Positions 42,485-50,103 of a DNA stretch of 64,000 nucleotides are shown one piece after another. The stretch is taken from assembly GCF_900183975.1 (NCBI RefSeq), contig NZ_LT853882.1, forward strand, positions 1,977,501 through 2,041,500, in the 5' to 3' direction. The DNA is from Xanthomonas fragariae (lineage in GTDB: Bacteria > Pseudomonadota > Gammaproteobacteria > Xanthomonadales > Xanthomonadaceae). How positions within the stretch are numbered: the stretch's first letter is position 1; each line of letters begins with the position of its first letter. The position numbers and the translations under genes are program-made. A model generated the notes under the pieces. It worked only from the letters and a program-made list of their open reading frames with translations, searched no databases and was not told the origin of the DNA.

Positions 42485-43664
42485 GTGTCTGGCTCCGGCC
42501 GGCGCGTTCTGCGTCGGCCTTTGGGTCGGAATCGGCTTCGTCAACAGCCAAGGTCGTCGTCGCGACTGCGTTGTCTTCGTCTTCGTTCACTGCATCCGCG
42601 CACGTTCCCGGCGCGGTGTCGGGCTTGCCCTCACAGGCGTCATCTGGGTCCTGCGTGTTGGGGTCTTGCGCCGAGACATCCTCGGAGCGCTGCGGTGTTT
42701 CGTCGATCAACTCTTCGGCGTCAGCGGCATTGTCTGCATCGCCGGAGTCGTGGTGGTCTTCATCGGCATCGGCATCGGCATCGGTGCTGGATGCCTGGTC
42801 GCTCTGCTCAGCCTCGGCATCGACCGCCGACTCTGCATCAAGATCAACGTTCGCCTCATGGTCGGTGTCGTTCGCTGCGTCGGCACTGCTGTTCGGCTCT
42901 GGCAAGGTGTCGGCCTCGCGGTCTTCCGGACCGTTGTCGTTTTCGTCAGCGTTGGTGCCGACAGCTGCATCAGCGCCCGCATCCTTCGCGTCGCCAGCAA
43001 CTGCATCGGCGCTGGCGCTGTCAGCGTTTGCCGCATCGGCATCGGCTTGACCCTGCGTTGCATCAATTGCCGCCGACGCCGGCACTGCGCCGTCCAGTTG
43101 GCCGTCTCGGTCCAGCGGCAATTGCGGTTCCAGCTCGGCAATGTCCTTCAGCTCAGACAATGGCGGCAACTCGTCTAATCGCTTGAGTCCGAAGTAATCC
43201 AGAAAGCCCTTGGTGGTGCCGAACAAGGCTGGCTTGCCGGGTACGTCGCGGTGGCCCACCACGCGGATCCACTCGCGCTCTTCCAGTGCCTGGATGATGT
43301 TGCTGCTGACCGCCACGCCGCGCACCTGTTCGATTTCGCCGCGGGTGATCGGCTGGCGGTAGGCGATCAGCGCCAGGGTTTCCAGCGTGGCGCGGGTGTA
43401 CCTGGTGCGGCGCTCGGTCCACAGGCGTGCGACCCAGCCGTGCACATCGGCCTTGACCTGGAAGCGGAAGCCCGACGCCACCTCGACCAGTTCCACGCCG
43501 CGCTCGGCGCAGCCATCGCGCAGTAATTCCAGCGCACGCTCGACGCTGCCCGGCGGTGCAGGCTCTTCATCGGGAAACAAACCCTGCAGCTGCGCCAGCG
43601 TCAGCGGCTGGCTGCTCGCCAACAGAGCGGCTTCGAGAATGCGGGTGATCAGCGCTTGATCCAT
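42477..43664 (-). CDS. scpB: Segregation and condensation protein B with long acidic tail
   Basis: 395 residues from ATG 43664 (MDQALITRILEAALLASSQP). Two winged-helix domains in residues 1-185 (FPDEEPAPPGSVERALELL, LETLALIAYRQPITRGEIEQ, RGVAVSSNIIQALEEREWIR, LFGTTKGFLDYFGLKRLDEL) define ScpB. The last ~205 residues are Asp/Ala/Glu/Ser repeats (for example SSTDADADADEDHHDSGDAD), highly acidic and disordered. ScpB dimers bind ScpA in the SMC condensin. Lies 13 bp after scpA and overlaps rluB. Confidence 0.93.
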   Translation of the reverse strand: MDQALITRILEAALLASSQPLTLAQLQGLFPDEEPAPPGSVERALELLRDGCAERGVELVEVASGFRFQVKADVHGWVARLWTERRTRYTRATLETLALIAYRQPITRGEIEQVRGVAVSSNIIQALEEREWIRVVGHRDVPGKPALFGTTKGFLDYFGLKRLDELPPLSELKDIAELEPQLPLDRDGQLDGAVPASAAIDATQGQADADAANADSASADAVAGDAKDAGADAAVGTNADENDNGPEDREADTLPEPNSSADAANDTDHEANVDLDAESAVDAEAEQSDQASSTDADADADEDHHDSGDADNAADAEELIDETPQRSEDVSAQDPNTQDPDDACEGKPDTAPGTCADAVNEDEDNAVATTTLAVDEADSDPKADAERAGRSQTHE

Positions 43665-43677
43665 TCGGTGATCGGCT

Positions 43678-44583
43678 TCAGATAGGTTCGTTGGCTGCAT
43701 CGCTGTCGTCGAATTCGCTGGAGAACTGCAACGGCGCGTTGGTATTGCCCAACGCAAGCGACTTCACGTAGATCGGCGCCAGCGGCGCTTCCTGCACGAT
43801 GTCCAGCAACTGCTCCTTGGCTAATTCGAGCAGCGCCAGGAAAGTGACCAGCACGCCGAGCTTGCCTTCTTCGGCAGTGAACAGCGATTCGAATCGATAA
43901 AACTTGCCATCGTCCAGACGGCTCAGCACATCGCCCATACGCTGGCGCACACTCAGCGCCTCGCGCTTGATCGCATGGCCGGTGAAAAGCTCGGCGCGCT
44001 TGAGCACGTCGTACAGCGCCATCAGCATTTCTTTCAATTCCACCGGCGGTGGCAGCTTGACCGCGGCCCGCTCGGGCAGATGCACCTGCACCGGCGCGCT
44101 ATCGCGGCCCATGCGGGGCAGGGTGTCCAGATCCTCGGCCGCTTGCTTGAAGCGTTCGTATTCCTGCAGGCGGCGCACCAACTCGGCGCGCGGGTCGTCC
44201 TCTTCGCCTTCCTGGCTGGGTGGGCGCGGCAACAGCATGCGCGACTTAATCTCGGCCAGAATCGCGGCCATGACCAGATATTCGGCTGCCAGTTCAAAGC
44301 GCAGTTCCTGCATCACATTGATGTAGTCCACGTACTGCCGGGTGATCTCGGCGACGGGGATGTCCAGAATGTCCAGATTCTGGCGGCGGATCAGATATAG
44401 CAGCAGATCCAGTGGACCTTCGAAGGCATCCAGTATGACTTCCAGCGCGTCCGGTGGAATGTACAGATCCTGCGGAATCTGCAGCACCGGTTGCCCATGC
44501 ACGACCGCCAGCGGCATTTCCTGCTGCTGTGGCGGCTCGCTCGTGGCTGGCGGATTCGCGTCGTGCGCGAGTTCGGAATTCAT
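43678..44583 (-). CDS. scpA: Segregation and condensation protein A (kleisin)
   Basis: 301 residues. N-terminal SMC-neck-binding part FEGPLDLLLYLIRRQNLDIL-DIPVAEITRQYVDYI, middle ScpB-binding segment, LLPRPPSQEGEEDDPRAELV linker, and C-terminal winged helix (FLALLELAKEQLLDIVQEAP). First 35 residues are extra compared with short homologues. First gene of scpA-scpB-rluB. Confidence 0.94.
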   Translation of the reverse strand: MNSELAHDANPPATSEPPQQQEMPLAVVHGQPVLQIPQDLYIPPDALEVILDAFEGPLDLLLYLIRRQNLDILDIPVAEITRQYVDYINVMQELRFELAAEYLVMAAILAEIKSRMLLPRPPSQEGEEDDPRAELVRRLQEYERFKQAAEDLDTLPRMGRDSAPVQVHLPERAAVKLPPPVELKEMLMALYDVLKRAELFTGHAIKREALSVRQRMGDVLSRLDDGKFYRFESLFTAEEGKLGVLVTFLALLELAKEQLLDIVQEAPLAPIYVKSLALGNTNAPLQFSSEFDDSDAANEPI

Positions 44584-44936
44584 CAGGTCGACATCAGGTC
44601 TTACGGTCGCTGGCAGCGGTCTGACGCCGCGCCTGCAGGGCTTTGCTTTGAGTTATTGCGATCAATGTCGTGCCTGTGCCGGCACGATCCCATAAATCCA
44701 CATACCAAACGTTCGCCGCGTGGCATGCGGCGACGGAACAGCGAGGAGGTCGTCTACGCGAGCCGGCGGTAGACAGCGAATCGGTCGTCGAGTGAGGCGT
44801 GGAACCAGAGACGACGTGCCGCTGCGTCCGGTTGCGCGTTCAGTGGTCTTAAGGGTAATGCGTGTGCGGGGGCAGTGTCCAGCGCTGGCGCGGCTAGAAT
44901 CCCTGCGGTGATCTTCAAGTCTTGGCGAGGTGGCGT
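44584..44936. other. Divergent intergenic region between scpA and yciI
   Basis: 353 bp with no supportable gene. Contains a small hairpin TCGCCGC-GTGGCAT-GCGGCGA near 44711-44731 and must carry promoters for both flanking operons. Open frames present on either strand have no recognisable sequence. Confidence 0.5.
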
Positions 44937-45236
44937 GTGTGGTACGTAATCGAAGGGTATGACCTGGCCGAGGCGTTGGCTGCGCGGCAGCATGCGCGAC
45001 CGGCGCATCTGGCGCGTTTGCAGGCGCTTGCGGCGGCCGGCCGTTTGCTGGTGGCGGGGCCATGTCCGGCTATTGATGCGGAAGATCCGGGCCCGGCCGG
45101 TTTCAGCGGCAGCGTGGTAATTGCCGAGTTCGACGCGCTGGAAGACGCGCGCGCCTGGGCCGATGCCGACCCGTATGTGGATGCGGGCGTATATGCGCGC
45201 ACCGAGATCCGCCCGTTCTGCCGGGTGTTGCCATGA
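44937..45236 (+). CDS. YciI-family protein
   Basis: 99 residues from GTG 44937 giving [20 protein letters not shown], the normal family start; a TTG five codons earlier is less likely. YCII-domain ferredoxin-like fold: [20 protein letters not shown] with the catalytic-type His, [20 protein letters not shown], and [20 protein letters not shown]. Function of stand-alone YciI proteins is poorly defined. Stop overlaps the bolA start (ATGA). Confidence 0.9.
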   Translation: MWYVIEGYDLAEALAARQHARPAHLARLQALAAAGRLLVAGPCPAIDAEDPGPAGFSGSVVIAEFDALEDARAWADADPYVDAGVYARTEIRPFCRVLP

Positions 45237-45503
45237 GCCGGGTCGAGCGGATCCGTATCGCATTGCAGACCGCGTTGGCGCCGAGCGAGCTGGAAGTGGT
45301 TGACGATAGCCATCGGCATGCCGGCCACGCCGGTGCGCGTGATGGTCGCGGACATTTCAATGTGCGCATGGTAAGCGCCGCCTTCGCCGATAAGCCGCAA
45401 GCTGGCGCGCCATCGTGCGATCTATGCCGCGGTCGGCGAGATGATGCAGACCGATATCCACGCCTTGTCGATCAAAGCACTCGCGCCGGGCGAGGCTGGA
45501 TAG
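45233..45503 (+). pseudogene. bolA-like gene with a +1 frameshift
   Basis: Starts [20 protein letters not shown] and continues through VVDDSHRHAGHAGARDGRGH-FNVRMVSAAFADK, the N-terminal half of a BolA protein including the invariant His of HAGH. At about 45395-45398 (CCGCAAGCTG) an extra base shifts the frame; the correct continuation KLARHRAIYAAVGEMMQTDI-HALSIKALAPGEAG ends at 45503. The C-terminal RHR and HALSIKA elements are needed for the fold and Fe-S ligand binding with Grx4, so the product as written would be defective. The shifted frame reads on to 45772. A sequencing error is possible. Confidence 0.8.
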
Positions 45504-45774
45504 GCCGGAGGGCAGAAAGGCCAGAATGGCAGGTCTGGTGGACGGGCAGACACGCGTGCGGCCGCCCGCTTTTAGCAGCTCATCGGCCAAGCCAATATCA
45601 GAAAGTCCCGAAACTACCAGAAAAGCTGTCCATTCTTGTCCAGCCGTCAGCGTGCGAGCAATCCAACTCAGCGACCGTGATTGCCGGTTCTGCTTCGCTC
45701 GTGGACACGTGGGCAAGTGATTGTTGCGACGCAGCACATTCATTCACGTATCCATCACTTGCAGATGCTTGATC
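45504..45774. other. Region between bolA relic and lacI operators
   Basis: About 270 bp without a gene I can support on either strand once the bolA frameshift is recognised. Acts as upstream region of the LacI-controlled locus. Confidence 0.45.
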
Positions 45775-45788
45775 TGTAAGCGTTTCCA
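45775..45788. promoter_or_regulatory. LacI-type operator 1 upstream of lacI
   Basis: TGTAAGCGTTTCCA matches the LacI/CcpA-family operator consensus TGWNANCGNTNWCA at all but one position. Lies 90 bp before the regulator start and 46 bp (centre to centre) from operator 2. Confidence 0.7.
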
Positions 45789-45820
45789 TGGCGGTCGCAA
45801 CAGGGGTTTACGCTCCTGTG

Positions 45821-45834
45821 TGAAAACGCTTACA
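45821..45834. promoter_or_regulatory. LacI-type operator 2 upstream of lacI
   Basis: TGAAAACGCTTACA fits TGWNANCGNTNWCA perfectly. It is nearly the reverse complement of operator 1 and lies 44 bp before the lacI-like start, suggesting autoregulation, possibly by looping between the two sites. Confidence 0.75.
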
Positions 45835-45877
45835 GTCCGCGCCAGTTGTGGGAACTCGGTCCCAGAGGGTGACACGA

Positions 45878-46900
45878 ATGGCCAAGGGTGCGGTGACCAT
45901 CAAAGATGTTGCTCGGGAAGCACAGGTCTCTGTTGCAACCGTGTCGCGTGCGCTCAATGGTCACCATAACGTTGCCGTGTCGGTGCGCCAGCAGGTGCTC
46001 GAAGTGGCTCAGCGGCTGCGTTACAGCCCCCATGCGGCCGCACGCAGTTTAAGCAGCCGGCGCACGCAGACCCTGGGCGTGGTACTGCCCGACCTGTACG
46101 GCGAGTTCTTTTCCGAATTGATCCGCGGTATCGATGGCGCCGCGCGTGCCGCCGGTCAGTATTTGTTGGTGTCCAGTTATCACGGCGACCCGGAAGCGCA
46201 GGGCAGGGCGCTACGCGCGATGCGCGGACGCGTAGATGGACTGCTGGTGTTGTCGCCGTATGCCGAGCAGCCGGGGTTTCTCACCGACAACCTGCCGCAG
46301 GCGTTGCCGACGGTGCTGATCAACGCGCATCTGCCAGGCGCGGATTACCCGGTATTGAGCATCGACGACCATACCGGCGCAATGACCATGACCGAGCACC
46401 TGCTGCGTGCCGGCCACCGGCGTATCGCCTTCATCGGCGGCCCAGCGCTCAATTTCGATGCACGCGAACGCCTGCGCGGTTTTCGCGATGCGCTCGCTGC
46501 GCATGGCGACCAGGCGCAAGGCATCGAATATCCGGGCGACTTTGATGAAGCCTCTGGTTACCGCGCCGGGCTGGCGATGCTAGCCGATGGCGCGCTGCCC
46601 GATGCGGTGTTCGCCGCCAACGACATGACCGCGCTGGGTTGTCTGTACGCGTTTGCTCAGGCCGACGTGTCGGTGCCCGGCGACGTGGCTCTGGCCGGTT
46701 TCGACGATATTCCATTGGCCCGTTTCGTCCATCCGGCACTGACCACGATGCGGGTCAGCATTGCGCGCCTGGGCGAGCAGGCGATGACCCGGCTGATGCG
46801 GCTGGTGGACCAGCCTGGCTGCGACGACGGAATCCGCCAACTGCTCGCACCCGAGCTGGTGATTCGTGCCTCCTGCGGTGCCGACGAGCCAGGCCCCTGA
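45878..46900 (+). CDS. LacI-family transcriptional regulator of the adjacent glycan locus
   Basis: 340 residues from ATG 45878. HTH and hinge at residues 5-60 (VTIKDVAREAQVSVATVSRA, RQQVLEVAQRLRYSPHAAAR), then a periplasmic-binding-protein-like effector domain (TLGVVLPDLYGEFFSELIRG, HRRIAFIGGPALNFDARERL, DAVFAANDMTALGCLYAF, VPGDVALAGFDDIPLARFVH, PALTTMRVSIARLGEQAMTR). Encoded just before the TonB receptor on the same strand, with operators in front of itself and in front of the glycosidase-ABC operon. Effector likely a sugar released by the locus enzymes. Confidence 0.93.
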   Translation: MAKGAVTIKDVAREAQVSVATVSRALNGHHNVAVSVRQQVLEVAQRLRYSPHAAARSLSSRRTQTLGVVLPDLYGEFFSELIRGIDGAARAAGQYLLVSSYHGDPEAQGRALRAMRGRVDGLLVLSPYAEQPGFLTDNLPQALPTVLINAHLPGADYPVLSIDDHTGAMTMTEHLLRAGHRRIAFIGGPALNFDARERLRGFRDALAAHGDQAQGIEYPGDFDEASGYRAGLAMLADGALPDAVFAANDMTALGCLYAFAQADVSVPGDVALAGFDDIPLARFVHPALTTMRVSIARLGEQAMTRLMRLVDQPGCDDGIRQLLAPELVIRASCGADEPGP

Positions 46901-47018
46901 CCCTGATCCTGATCCTTTTCGCGGGCGGTCTGTCCGCTCCCGTTGCCCCCGAAGTGGTCGTTTCTACAAGACCGCAACGCTACAACACAACACACTGTAC
47001 TGATCCCTGGAGGGACCA

Positions 47019-49997
47019 ATGCGCCACGACCACCCCCATTTCGCCAGTCCGGCGCGCAAGCTGCTCAGCTGCGCCTTGGCCAGTTGTCTTGTCCTTAGCG
47101 CCGCACCCGTGTTCGCGCAGAGCACGGCCGCGACCATCCGCGGCCAAGTCACGGTCGACTCGGCACCTGCGGCCCAGGCCCGAGTCACCGCGACCAATCT
47201 GGCAACAGGCCTGACCCGCACCGTGCAGGTCAGCAACGGCGGCTATTCGGTCGGTGGCCTGCCGCCGGGCGCGTACCGCATCGATGTCACGGCCGACGGC
47301 CAGACCAGCTCGCAAAACGTCACTGTGCAGGTCGGCCAGACGGCAACCTTGAACCTCGGTGTCGGCGGCACCCCGGCCACGGCCGACGGTGGTAAAGCCA
47401 CCACGTTGGACGCGGTGCAGGTAAAGGCGCCGCCGGTGCTGGTCGAAACGCGCACCTCCGAAAACGCCACCTATATTTCCAACGTACAGATCCAGAACCT
47501 GCCGCGTGCCACGCGCAACTTCCTGGAAGTGGCCGACACCGTGCCAAACGTGCAATTCACCCGCGAAGCCAACGGCACCACCAAGGTGCGCTCTGGCGTC
47601 ACCTCGGCCGAAGGCACCAACGTCTACATCGACGGCGTGAGTCAGAAGAACTATGTGCTGACCGGCGGCGTCAGCGGCCAGGATTCCAGCCGCGGCAACC
47701 CGTTCCCGCAGTCGGCGATCGGTGAGTACAAGGTCATCACCTCTAACTACAAGGCCGAGTTCGACCAGGTCAGCGGTGCGGCCATCGTGGCCTCGTCCAA
47801 GTCTGGGACCAACGATTTCCACGGCAGCTTCTTCTGGGACACCAGCAACGACGGCTGGCGCGAGGAAAGCCCGCTGGAAAAGACGGCCGGTGTGCGCGAC
47901 GACTTCAAGGAGACCCAGTACGGCGCCACCTTCAGCGGCCCGATCCTCAAGGACCAGGCGCACTTCTTCATCGCCTACGAGGCCAAGGAATACACCACCC
48001 CGAACGTGGTGATTCCCGGCTCGATCTATTCCGACCGCGTCGATCAGCTGCCCGCGCAGTTGCAGCCGCTGGTGGTCACTTCCAGCACGCCGTTCAAGGA
48101 AGACCTGTATTTCGGCAAGATCGACTGGACCATCGGCGAGAACAGCCTGTTCGAACTGACCGGCAAGTACCGCAAGGAAGATGAGCTCAACGACGTCGGC
48201 GGCACCTCGACCTATGAACACGGCAGCATCAACGGCCAGGAAGAAAAACGCGCCAATCTGCGTTGGCAGTACAGCGGCGCCAACTTCCTCAACGAAGCTA
48301 ACCTGAGCTACGAAAGCGCGTTCTGGAATCAGGCGCCGCTCAACAATGGCAGCGGTTACGTGCTGAGCTACGCGCCGGTGCCCGGAATCGACGATGAAGT
48401 GCTGTCTGCAGGCGCCGGCAGCAGCTTCCAGCGCAAGGGCCAGAAGGGCTCGACCTTACAGGACGACCTGACCTTGAACAGCCTGGACTGGCACGGCGCG
48501 CACACCATCAAAATGGGTGTGAAGTTCAAGAGCATCGATCTGGATTCCACCCAGTTCAACCCGGCCAACCCGCAGTACCACTACAATATCCTCACCGACT
48601 TTGACACGCCGTTCCGGGTGCGCTTCGGTGCGCCGCTGGTCGAAGGCGGCGGTTCGGTGATGTCCAAGAACAAGCAGTACGGCATCTACCTGCAGGACGA
48701 TTGGGAGGTCAACGAGCACTGGACCTTGAACCTGGGCGCGCGCTACGACTACGAAGAAACCCCGGCGTTCCTGGACTTTGTGACCCCGTCCGACATTGCC
48801 GGTGCGCTGCAGAACTGGACCAACCTGCGCAACGCCAACTACGACATCAACAACTTCATCAGCACCGGCAATAACCGCAAGGCGTTCAAGAATGCCTGGC
48901 AGCCACGCCTGGGTGCCTCCTACGACCTGTTCGGGGATCAGGCCCATGTCATCTACGGCGGCGCCGGGCGTGCCTACGACCGCAACATCTTCGATTACCT
49001 GGCGCTCGAGCAGCTCAATAGCTCGTTCAATTCCTATAGCTACTATTTCACCAGCGCCAACAACCCCAACTGCCTGGGCGACCCGTGCACCGCATGGAAC
49101 CCGGCCTACAACACCCAGGAAGGTCTCGATGCGCTGGCGGCGACCAGCAGTGGCGGCGGTGGGCGTGAGATCTATCTGATCGACAACAACATCAAGACTC
49201 CGTACTCGGACCAATTCAGCATCGGCATGCGCAACATGGTGCCGCTGTGGGGCCAGGACTGGTTCACCGATGTGACCTTGAGCCGCATCGAAAGCCATGA
49301 CGGTTTTGCGTTCGTGCGCGGCAACCGTTTGCCGGATGGCTCGTTCTTCGAGCCGGGCACCACCTCCGGCTCGCCGACCGACGGCCCGGACGGCTACAGC
49401 GCCATCGTGCTGGGCATCAATGGTGTGGAAACCCGCAACAATCAGCTCGCCCTGCAGGTCGAAAAGCCCTATGACGAAGAGTCCGGTTGGGGGCTGACCG
49501 TGGCCTACACGTACTCCGACGCCAAGGAAAACCGTCAGTTCGGCGAGCACTACGCCCTGGATCGCGAACGCATCGAAGACTACGGCTGGCGCGAGGCCGG
49601 CGGCATTCCGAAGAACCGCCTGGTGGTCACCGGCATCTACGGGTTGCCGTACGCGATCAAACTGTCCGGCAAGCTGTCGCTGGCCAGCCAGACCGCGCGC
49701 TACGGCCAGAATTGTCTGGCCGGCGACAGGCAGTGCGAGATCATCCAGTTCAAGCCGGACGGTACGCTGGGCTACAAGGAATTCAGCATCGCAGCCAGCA
49801 AAGAATGGGACACCGGTGGAGGTGTTAAATTCAACGTGCGTGCGGATATCCTCAACGTGTTCAATTGGGTGAACTACGCCGAGTTTAACGGCGAGACCGG
49901 GACACTCGGAAACTTGAACACGGCTTACGGCACACCGACCGGTGTGCTGGCGTCGCCGATGCGTACCTTCCGTCTGGCCTTTGGTCTGAACTGGTGA
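47019..49997 (+). CDS. TonB-dependent outer-membrane receptor (carbohydrate, Oar-like with N-terminal carboxypeptidase-like domain)
   Basis: 992 residues, GGAGGG before the ATG. Signal peptide ends PVFAQ (residue 34). A CarboxypepD_reg-like beta-sandwich follows (ATIRGQVTVDSAPAAQARVT to TATLNLGVGG, about 37-117), then a TonB-box-like TLDAVQVKA near 128, a plug (NVQIQNLPRATRNFLEVADT, VYIDGVSQKNYVL, GAAIVASSKSGTNDFHGSFF) and a C-terminal barrel ending in the aromatic FRLAFGLNW. Receptors of this build import large ligands; placement with a LacI gene, glycosidases and a sugar ABC importer points to an oligosaccharide. Preceded by 118 bp with no obvious operator. Confidence 0.92.
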   Translation: MRHDHPHFASPARKLLSCALASCLVLSAAPVFAQSTAATIRGQVTVDSAPAAQARVTATNLATGLTRTVQVSNGGYSVGGLPPGAYRIDVTADGQTSSQNVTVQVGQTATLNLGVGGTPATADGGKATTLDAVQVKAPPVLVETRTSENATYISNVQIQNLPRATRNFLEVADTVPNVQFTREANGTTKVRSGVTSAEGTNVYIDGVSQKNYVLTGGVSGQDSSRGNPFPQSAIGEYKVITSNYKAEFDQVSGAAIVASSKSGTNDFHGSFFWDTSNDGWREESPLEKTAGVRDDFKETQYGATFSGPILKDQAHFFIAYEAKEYTTPNVVIPGSIYSDRVDQLPAQLQPLVVTSSTPFKEDLYFGKIDWTIGENSLFELTGKYRKEDELNDVGGTSTYEHGSINGQEEKRANLRWQYSGANFLNEANLSYESAFWNQAPLNNGSGYVLSYAPVPGIDDEVLSAGAGSSFQRKGQKGSTLQDDLTLNSLDWHGAHTIKMGVKFKSIDLDSTQFNPANPQYHYNILTDFDTPFRVRFGAPLVEGGGSVMSKNKQYGIYLQDDWEVNEHWTLNLGARYDYEETPAFLDFVTPSDIAGALQNWTNLRNANYDINNFISTGNNRKAFKNAWQPRLGASYDLFGDQAHVIYGGAGRAYDRNIFDYLALEQLNSSFNSYSYYFTSANNPNCLGDPCTAWNPAYNTQEGLDALAATSSGGGGREIYLIDNNIKTPYSDQFSIGMRNMVPLWGQDWFTDVTLSRIESHDGFAFVRGNRLPDGSFFEPGTTSGSPTDGPDGYSAIVLGINGVETRNNQLALQVEKPYDEESGWGLTVAYTYSDAKENRQFGEHYALDRERIEDYGWREAGGIPKNRLVVTGIYGLPYAIKLSGKLSLASQTARYGQNCLAGDRQCEIIQFKPDGTLGYKEFSIAASKEWDTGGGVKFNVRADILNVFNWVNYAEFNGETGTLGNLNTAYGTPTGVLASPMRTFRLAFGLNW

Positions 49998-50002
49998 GGT
50001 GC

Positions 50003-50036
50003 TCGACCGCTTTGGCAGCGATGCCAGGGCGGTCGA
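50003..50036 (+). other. Stem-loop between TonB receptor and glycosidase genes
   Basis: TCGACCGC (50003-50010) pairs with GCGGTCGA (50029-50036); inside, TGGCA-GCGA-TGCCA forms an inner helix with a GNRA tetraloop. No T-run follows, so it is not a classical terminator. It may stabilise the receptor mRNA end or attenuate read-through into the glycosidase operon. Confidence 0.5.
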
Positions 50037-50075
50037 ACTTGGCGTTTGGAGAGTAGGGTAAGTTGGCGTGCAAGA

Positions 50076-50089
50076 TGTAATCGATTACA
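50076..50089. promoter_or_regulatory. LacI-type operator before the glycosidase-ABC operon
   Basis: TGTAATCGATTACA is a perfect 14-bp palindrome and a perfect match to TGWNANCGNTNWCA. It sits 14 bp upstream of the ATG at 50104 and could block transcription or read-through from the receptor gene when the repressor is bound. Confidence 0.8.
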
Positions 50090-50103
50090 GAGTTGGGGAG
50101 CGG

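Noticed and set aside
42560..43060. Plus-strand Ser/Ala-rich frames opposite the scpB tail
   Set aside because: They mirror the Asp/Ala codon repeats of ScpB; no start signals or domain.
45504..45772. C-terminal extension of BolA to 179 residues
   Set aside because: This is the out-of-frame reading after the +1 shift; the natural C-terminus is found in the correct frame and ends at 45503.
45775..45834. Operators 1 and 2 read as one inverted repeat forming a terminator hairpin
   Set aside because: The arms are 32 bp apart, lack a T-run and each is itself a near-palindrome matching the LacI operator consensus, so two operators is the better reading.
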